A stretch of DNA of 64,000 bases, from positions 35,448 to 99,447 of the forward strand of contig MKWA01000001.1 in assembly GCA_001899285.1 (NCBI GenBank). Reading direction: 5' to 3'. A program made the translations under genes and the position numbers. Positions 59,966 to 64,000 of this stretch are shown here, piece by piece (position 1 is the first letter of the stretch; each line of letters starts with the position of its first letter). The DNA comes from Rhizobiales bacterium 64-17 (GTDB lineage Bacteria; Pseudomonadota; Alphaproteobacteria; Rhizobiales; Xanthobacteraceae). Under the pieces are notes generated by a model, which saw nothing but the letters and a program-made list of their open reading frames with translations, did not search any database and had not been told where the DNA came from.

Positions 59966-60769
59966 ATGAATCCCCGTGCCGACGACAAGCCGAGCGACCT
60001 TTCATTTCCACCCCTCACCGTAGCCGGCCGCGTGATCATCGTCACGGGCGCCGGCCAGGGTATCGGCCGGGCCTATGCGCTTGGTCTGGCCGAGGCCGGA
60101 GCGCACGTCGTGGTCGCGGACATCGCCGCCGACCGCGCGACAGAGGTGGCCCAGCAGATCGTAGATAACGGCGGTACCGCCCTGCCGTTCGCCGTCGACG
60201 TCGGTAATGGCCCTGCCACCGCTGCAATGGCCCAGCGTATCCAAGACCGGTTCGGCCGCATCGACGTTCTGATCAACAACGCGGCGCTGCATGTATCGTT
60301 ACAGCGCATGCCGTTTTGGGAAATCGCCGACGAAACCTGGGACGCGGTGATGCGGGTCAATGTCGCCGGCTGCTTCCGCTGCAGCCGCGCGGTCGTTCCG
60401 ACGATGCGGCGCGGCGGATGGGGACGCGTCATCAACATCTCGTCTGTCGCGGCGCTCGTCGGTCAGCCGAACTACCTGCATTATGTTACCAGTAAATCGG
60501 CGATGATCGGTATGACGCGGTCAATGGCGCGGGAATTGAGCGGCACAGGCGTCACCGTCAATGCCATTCTCCCGGGCCAGATTCTCACCGAGGTCGACAA
60601 TCCGGCCCAGACCACGGAAGCCATCAGCCGCGTTCTCGCGCGCCAGATCGTGCAACGCTCCGGCACGCCCGACGATATGCTCGGCCTGCTGATCTATCTC
60701 GCCTCTCCGGCCAGTGATTTCGTCACCGGACAATCGTTCGTCGTCGATGGCGGCCTCACCCATCTATGA
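59966..60769 (+). CDS. Short-chain dehydrogenase/reductase (SDR)
   Basis: 267 aa classical SDR. Cofactor motif TGAGQGIG (27-34), NNAA (104-107), catalytic Ser160, Tyr173 and Lys177 (YVTSK), and VNAILPGQI are all intact. The start at 59966 follows GTGAGGTCC. Divergent from the MarR gene and convergent with the binding-protein gene. Expected to oxidise or reduce an alcohol/ketone or a dihydrodiol-like intermediate with NAD(P). Confidence 0.92.
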   Translation: MNPRADDKPSDLSFPPLTVAGRVIIVTGAGQGIGRAYALGLAEAGAHVVVADIAADRATEVAQQIVDNGGTALPFAVDVGNGPATAAMAQRIQDRFGRIDVLINNAALHVSLQRMPFWEIADETWDAVMRVNVAGCFRCSRAVVPTMRRGGWGRVINISSVAALVGQPNYLHYVTSKSAMIGMTRSMARELSGTGVTVNAILPGQILTEVDNPAQTTEAISRVLARQIVQRSGTPDDMLGLLIYLASPASDFVTGQSFVVDGGLTHL

Positions 60770-60787
60770 GGTCGAGGTCGGGCACCA

Positions 60788-61936
60788 TCAATTGCCGGAG
60801 CGCAAGGGTTCATCACGCTCCCAGGGGGCGAGATAGGCCTCCAGCGGTTGCGGAAGATTTTGCAATTTGATCTTGAGAGCTTTCTTGACCGTGGGATCGT
60901 CTTGCAAGCCAAGATCGTGCAACGCAGGCGCAATGAATTTCCGCGCCGGTTCGATCCAGTAGCGGTCGAACACAGCCTTCGGATCAGGGAACGCTTGAAA
61001 CTCGCCAGTGCTCACCATGAGATGGTAGAAGTCCCAGATGCTCGGCATCATTTGGTAACCGTTGCGCGGGAAATAGGATAGCCGCATCGTCTTGTAGACA
61101 TCCTCGGGCAGCTTAATGTTCTTGCCGAGGATTTCGCGCGCTTTGTACGGATTGTCGTTGATCCAGCGATTGGTTTCGATGGTGATCTTGACGATCTTTT
61201 TGACCGTATCTGGATTCTTGTCGGCCCAATCGCGGCGAACAGCGATCGCGTTAACCACCGTGTAGGGATTCCAAGCGGCATCGTCGACCAGCAGCTTGCC
61301 TCGACCGGATTTGGCGATCAGCGTATCGAACGGCGGCCAAGCATAAACGGCATCGACCTGTTTGCTGGCGAGGAGATCGCCCATCTGCGGAAACGGAACA
61401 AAGACTTCTTTCAGATCGCTACGCTGCATGCCGAACTTGTTGGTGGCGTTCCAAAGCCAGAAATAAGTGTTCGTTCCTTTGCCAAGCTGGCCGATCTGCT
61501 TACCTTTCAGATCCTTGAATGAACGCGTTGTCGTATCACCGTTCCGGATCATGATCGTGCCACCTGGATATTCCGGCGTGGTGATGCCGCCGCTCGTCAG
61601 GTAATAGACGGGCAGCCCTTGGCCGGCCATGTTGAGCATCGGCACGACGCCCGCCTCTGAGACCTGCACATCGCCGGACAGAAGCGCGCGCAGGGAAGCC
61701 GGGCCGTTCTGGAATAACTTGAGTTCGACCTCAAGGCCGTATTTCTTGTAGAGCCCGAGATATTCGGACACCGCCTCCGCCTGATTGAGGATCGGCATGT
61801 AGCCGATGACGATCTTTTCAGCATGCGCCGGGTGCGTGCCCGCCATCAGGCCGGCTGCCGTGAGCGCCGCTCCGACCGCGAAAGATCTCCGGACATATCG
61901 GATCACACGGTGGTGGAATGCGTGACGTTCCATCAT
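60788..61936 (-). CDS. NitT/TauT-type ABC substrate-binding protein, orphan
   Basis: 382 aa from ATG at 61936 (a second ATG follows directly at 61933; GGGAG lies just upstream). Signal peptide with a twin-arginine-like VRRSFAV and cleavage at AHA/EK. The mature start KIVIGYMPILNQAEAVSEYLG resembles taurine/aliphatic sulfonate binders. No permease or ATPase gene is nearby in the window. The promoter carries GTGA-N4-TCAC dyads. Confidence 0.88.
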   Translation of the reverse strand: MMERHAFHHRVIRYVRRSFAVGAALTAAGLMAGTHPAHAEKIVIGYMPILNQAEAVSEYLGLYKKYGLEVELKLFQNGPASLRALLSGDVQVSEAGVVPMLNMAGQGLPVYYLTSGGITTPEYPGGTIMIRNGDTTTRSFKDLKGKQIGQLGKGTNTYFWLWNATNKFGMQRSDLKEVFVPFPQMGDLLASKQVDAVYAWPPFDTLIAKSGRGKLLVDDAAWNPYTVVNAIAVRRDWADKNPDTVKKIVKITIETNRWINDNPYKAREILGKNIKLPEDVYKTMRLSYFPRNGYQMMPSIWDFYHLMVSTGEFQAFPDPKAVFDRYWIEPARKFIAPALHDLGLQDDPTVKKALKIKLQNLPQPLEAYLAPWERDEPLRSGN

Positions 61937-62001
61937 AGGCTCCCACACGTTGAGGCGAGACGTTTCAGCTCTTGGACGGTCGCTTCCGTTCTATATGAAA
62001 T

Positions 62002-62042
62002 AGTATGTGACTTTTCACATTTATGAGCAAGTGAAACTTTAC
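62002..62042 (-). promoter_or_regulatory. Promoter and paired operators of the orphan binding-protein gene
   Basis: Leftward promoter: TTGCTC (complement of 62025-62030), 17-bp spacer, CATACT (complement of 62002-62007). The dyad ATGTGA-CTTT-TCACAT (62005-62020) overlaps the -10, and a second near-dyad GTGAAACTTTAC lies at 62031-62042 upstream of the -35. Spacing of 4 rather than 6 bases argues against CRP/FNR. Confidence 0.6.
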
Positions 62043-62131
62043 GTGAAATCGTGCCACCGCCCACCACGCGATGGTGCGGTGCAAACCGTCGCGCCCGCAA
62101 ACCGGCTCTGCCAACAAACAACCAACGATCG

Positions 62132-63901
62132 TCAACAGCCGAGAATGGTCGTGAAAGCCTGTTCCAAAGTCTGCCGCGGATCGCTAGTCAATTCCGGCGC
62201 ACGGAATCCGACATAGCGGTCTGGCCGCACGAGCACGGCGCCGCTCCGGCCGATGCCGCGGACCTTTGCCCAGACGCCGCGGATGTCGATGTAATCGCCG
62301 TCGTGCAGTCCGATCCGCAGCGCGGTCAGGGATATCCCGCGTGCAACGGCAAGCCCCTGCGCTGCATTCAGCCAGGCCTGACCTTCCTCGCCGGCGATCA
62401 CAACGAAGCGACCCGCGCTGAACAGGGAGCTGATCGCGATCGGTGTGTCATCCTGCTGGATCAGTGCATGCGGCACGGGACTGCCCGGCCGCGTGTTCGG
62501 GCGATAAACCAGAACGGGATCGATCGGCTCCGGCGATGACGTCCCGTCCGGCACCAAAGCGCCAGCGGAATAAATATAACCGAAATCGACATTGTGATGC
62601 CGGAAGCCGATCCGCTGCGACAGAACCGCTTTCTGTACCGAGCGACGAATGCCATCGGCATTTTCGCCATCCTCCCACAGAATCTTCATCCGCTGCCAGT
62701 TCTGCTCCGGCGTCGCCGTCGGCGACAAGCCGAGCGCCTTGTCGATCGCAAACTGGTTGACGGCGTTCGCCGTCGCACGCTCGATATTGTTCTCTGCGAC
62801 AGGCTTGCGCTCTGTCTCATAGCTGTCGAGCAGCGCATCATCGGCGCGGCCGGCGAGCACCGCCGCCAGCTTCCAGCACAGATTATAAGCGTCCTGGACT
62901 CCGCTGTTGAGACCAAGACCACCCGTCGGCGGATGGCGATGGCAGGCATCACCCGCAAGAAACACCCGGCCCGCGCGATATCGCTCCGCGATCACCGAAT
63001 CCATCTTCCATTCGCTGACGCCGACAATCTCGACGTTGAGCTGGCCGATGCCGAGCACCGCATACATCCGGTCGACCACCACCTGCCGATCGAACGGGCC
63101 GTCGCCGCCGGTATAGGTCGCATGATAGACCCACTCTTCCGACTGATGCCCCCACTTCGTCGGCCCTTCCGGAAGCAACACGCCGCTGGCCCACGAACCG
63201 CCGTGATCCGGATTGACCAGAAAGCGCGTCAGGACATCGTGCCCGCTGGCATATCGCGACAGGTCCGCGCGGAAATGGACCGACGCCATCCGCATCAGAC
63301 TGCCACGGATCAGTTGCTTGATGCCGGCCATTGGACCGACCGTTCTGCCCCCATCCGCGCCGAGCAGATAGCGGCAACGCACGCGATAGCGCGTCTGCGT
63401 CGCGCGATCAGAGATGGTCGCGGTGACGCCCTGTTCGTCCTGTGCGAAATCGATCAATTCCTGATGGAAGCGAACGCACCCCGGCGCGTGCTTCTCCGCA
63501 TGCGTCTTCAGGATCGGCTCAACGTAAATTTGCGGACAATTCGCCGGCCGGCAGGCGCTCGCGGCGACATAATCGGGATCGGCCGAGCCCGCACCCCAAG
63601 CCTCCACGCGGCCGATCTCCCGCCCGTAATATGGCCCCGGCCCCGCCAGTCCCGCGTACCAGCCGGCATATTTCATCTGCGCGGCCGGCGTGCCGGCGGC
63701 ATAGACGTCCTCAGCAACGCCCATCTCGTGGAAAATCTCGAGCGTCCGCTGATTGAGAATGTGCGCCTTGGGATGCTTCGAGGTGGCCGGATGATAGGTC
63801 ACCAGCAGGGTGTCGACACCAAGCGCCGAGAGCAGGATCGACGCTGATAATCCGACCACGCCACCGCCGACGATCAAAATATCCGTCTCGACGTCCTGCA
63901 T
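62132..63901 (-). CDS. PheA/TfdB-type FAD-dependent aromatic hydroxylase
   Basis: 589 aa. N-terminal FAD fold DILIVGGGVVGLSASILL, RCRYLLGADGGRT, and FLAGDACHRHPPTGGLGLN; the extra C-terminal ~170 residues end in the thioredoxin-like domain found in phenol and chlorophenol hydroxylases. It should ortho-hydroxylate a phenolic ring using NAD(P)H and O2. It ends 195 bp before the binding-protein start; the gene at 63917 precedes it by 15 bp on the same strand. Confidence 0.9.
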   Translation of the reverse strand: MQDVETDILIVGGGVVGLSASILLSALGVDTLLVTYHPATSKHPKAHILNQRTLEIFHEMGVAEDVYAAGTPAAQMKYAGWYAGLAGPGPYYGREIGRVEAWGAGSADPDYVAASACRPANCPQIYVEPILKTHAEKHAPGCVRFHQELIDFAQDEQGVTATISDRATQTRYRVRCRYLLGADGGRTVGPMAGIKQLIRGSLMRMASVHFRADLSRYASGHDVLTRFLVNPDHGGSWASGVLLPEGPTKWGHQSEEWVYHATYTGGDGPFDRQVVVDRMYAVLGIGQLNVEIVGVSEWKMDSVIAERYRAGRVFLAGDACHRHPPTGGLGLNSGVQDAYNLCWKLAAVLAGRADDALLDSYETERKPVAENNIERATANAVNQFAIDKALGLSPTATPEQNWQRMKILWEDGENADGIRRSVQKAVLSQRIGFRHHNVDFGYIYSAGALVPDGTSSPEPIDPVLVYRPNTRPGSPVPHALIQQDDTPIAISSLFSAGRFVVIAGEEGQAWLNAAQGLAVARGISLTALRIGLHDGDYIDIRGVWAKVRGIGRSGAVLVRPDRYVGFRAPELTSDPRQTLEQAFTTILGC

Positions 63902-63916
63902 GGGCGACCCGCCGCG

Positions 63917-64000
63917 CTAGAGATCAATCCGCATCAAGTCCCGTGCGAGATGCAGCGAGCCCTTGTAGTTTTTCCGGATATCGGCTGCGACCTCGTCGAG
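63917..64000 (-). CDS. C-terminal end of an unidentified protein, cut by window edge
   Basis: 27 codons followed by TAG (63917-63919), ending NYKGSLHLARDLMRIDL. The upstream part is outside the window. Same strand as and 15 bp before the aromatic hydroxylase gene, so the two are probably co-transcribed. Too short to assign to a family. Confidence 0.55.
   Translation of the reverse strand, partial: LDEVAADIRKNYKGSLHLARDLMRIDL

Noticed and set aside
62005-62020. CRP/FNR binding site
   Set aside because: TGTGA and TCACA are separated by 4 bases instead of 6, and the same 4-base spacing recurs at 59305-59316, pointing to a different regulator.
1-64000. Insertion sequences, prophage, CRISPR arrays, rRNA or tRNA genes
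   Set aside because: No transposase, integrase, phage or Cas proteins are encoded, no regularly spaced repeats were noticed, and no tRNA-like cloverleaf or rRNA sequence was recognised by eye; a covariance-model scan would be decisive for tRNA.

Overview
The window is high-GC DNA with tightly packed, often translationally coupled genes. It is almost entirely catabolic and transport machinery. The gene families suggest a metabolically versatile soil alphaproteobacterium of the Hyphomicrobiales, Bradyrhizobium-like. The main hints are an hmuP-hmuTUV locus with a TonB receptor, an IsdG/HmuQ-type heme monooxygenase and HutX, two LIV-type ABC importers plus a further LIV-type binding protein, and three CoxLMS-type molybdenum hydroxylases. 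I saw no rRNA, tRNA, CRISPR array, insertion sequence or phage gene.

Layout. (1) 1-6268: module A, a minus-strand operon coxL-M-S-G plus a LIV-type binding protein, facing a GntR regulator across a short palindromic operator. (2) 6282-9729: an AraC regulator diverging from a LigB-LigA fused ring-cleavage dioxygenase and an aldehyde dehydrogenase. (3) 9763-23265: module B, a minus-strand operon coxL-M-S-G followed by a zinc alcohol dehydrogenase and an IlvD/Edd dehydratase. It diverges from a complete LIV ABC importer followed by an IclR regulator, and the 617-bp divergent region carries a shared 15-bp operator-like element and a 32-bp dyad. (4) 23388-25350: a YeiH-type exporter and a LysR regulator. 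(5) 25347-35196: an eight-gene minus-strand operon, UbiD - DUF4392 - maleate-isomerase-like - PLP aminotransferase - NitT/TauT-type ABC importer - UbiX, facing an IclR regulator across a triple half-site operator, with a second UbiD gene nearby. (6) 35596-50086: module C, an AraC regulator, then 13 co-directional genes: a CoxL-CoxG fusion, CoxM, CoxS, CoA ligase, crotonase, a LIV ABC importer, a Bug/TctC binding protein and a flavoprotein monooxygenase. (7) 50176-56675: a heme uptake locus whose TonB receptor carries a frameshift near its C-terminus. (8) 56830-64000: two MarR regulators, a luciferase-like monooxygenase with flavin reductase, an SDR, an orphan taurine/nitrate-type binding protein, a PheA/TfdB-type hydroxylase and the tail of one more gene.

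How it fits together. The window looks like a set of independent uptake-plus-degradation modules for aromatic or heterocyclic acids. Each has its own regulator, and several pair an importer with the enzymes that attack the imported compound. No substrate can be read from sequence alone. None of the three molybdenum enzymes has the CO-dehydrogenase active-site loop, so they are more likely hydroxylases of organic substrates. The best candidates for something undescribed are the UbiD/UbiX-DUF4392-racemase-aminotransferase operon and the repeated Mo-hydroxylase/CoxG modules, especially the CoxL-CoxG fusion.
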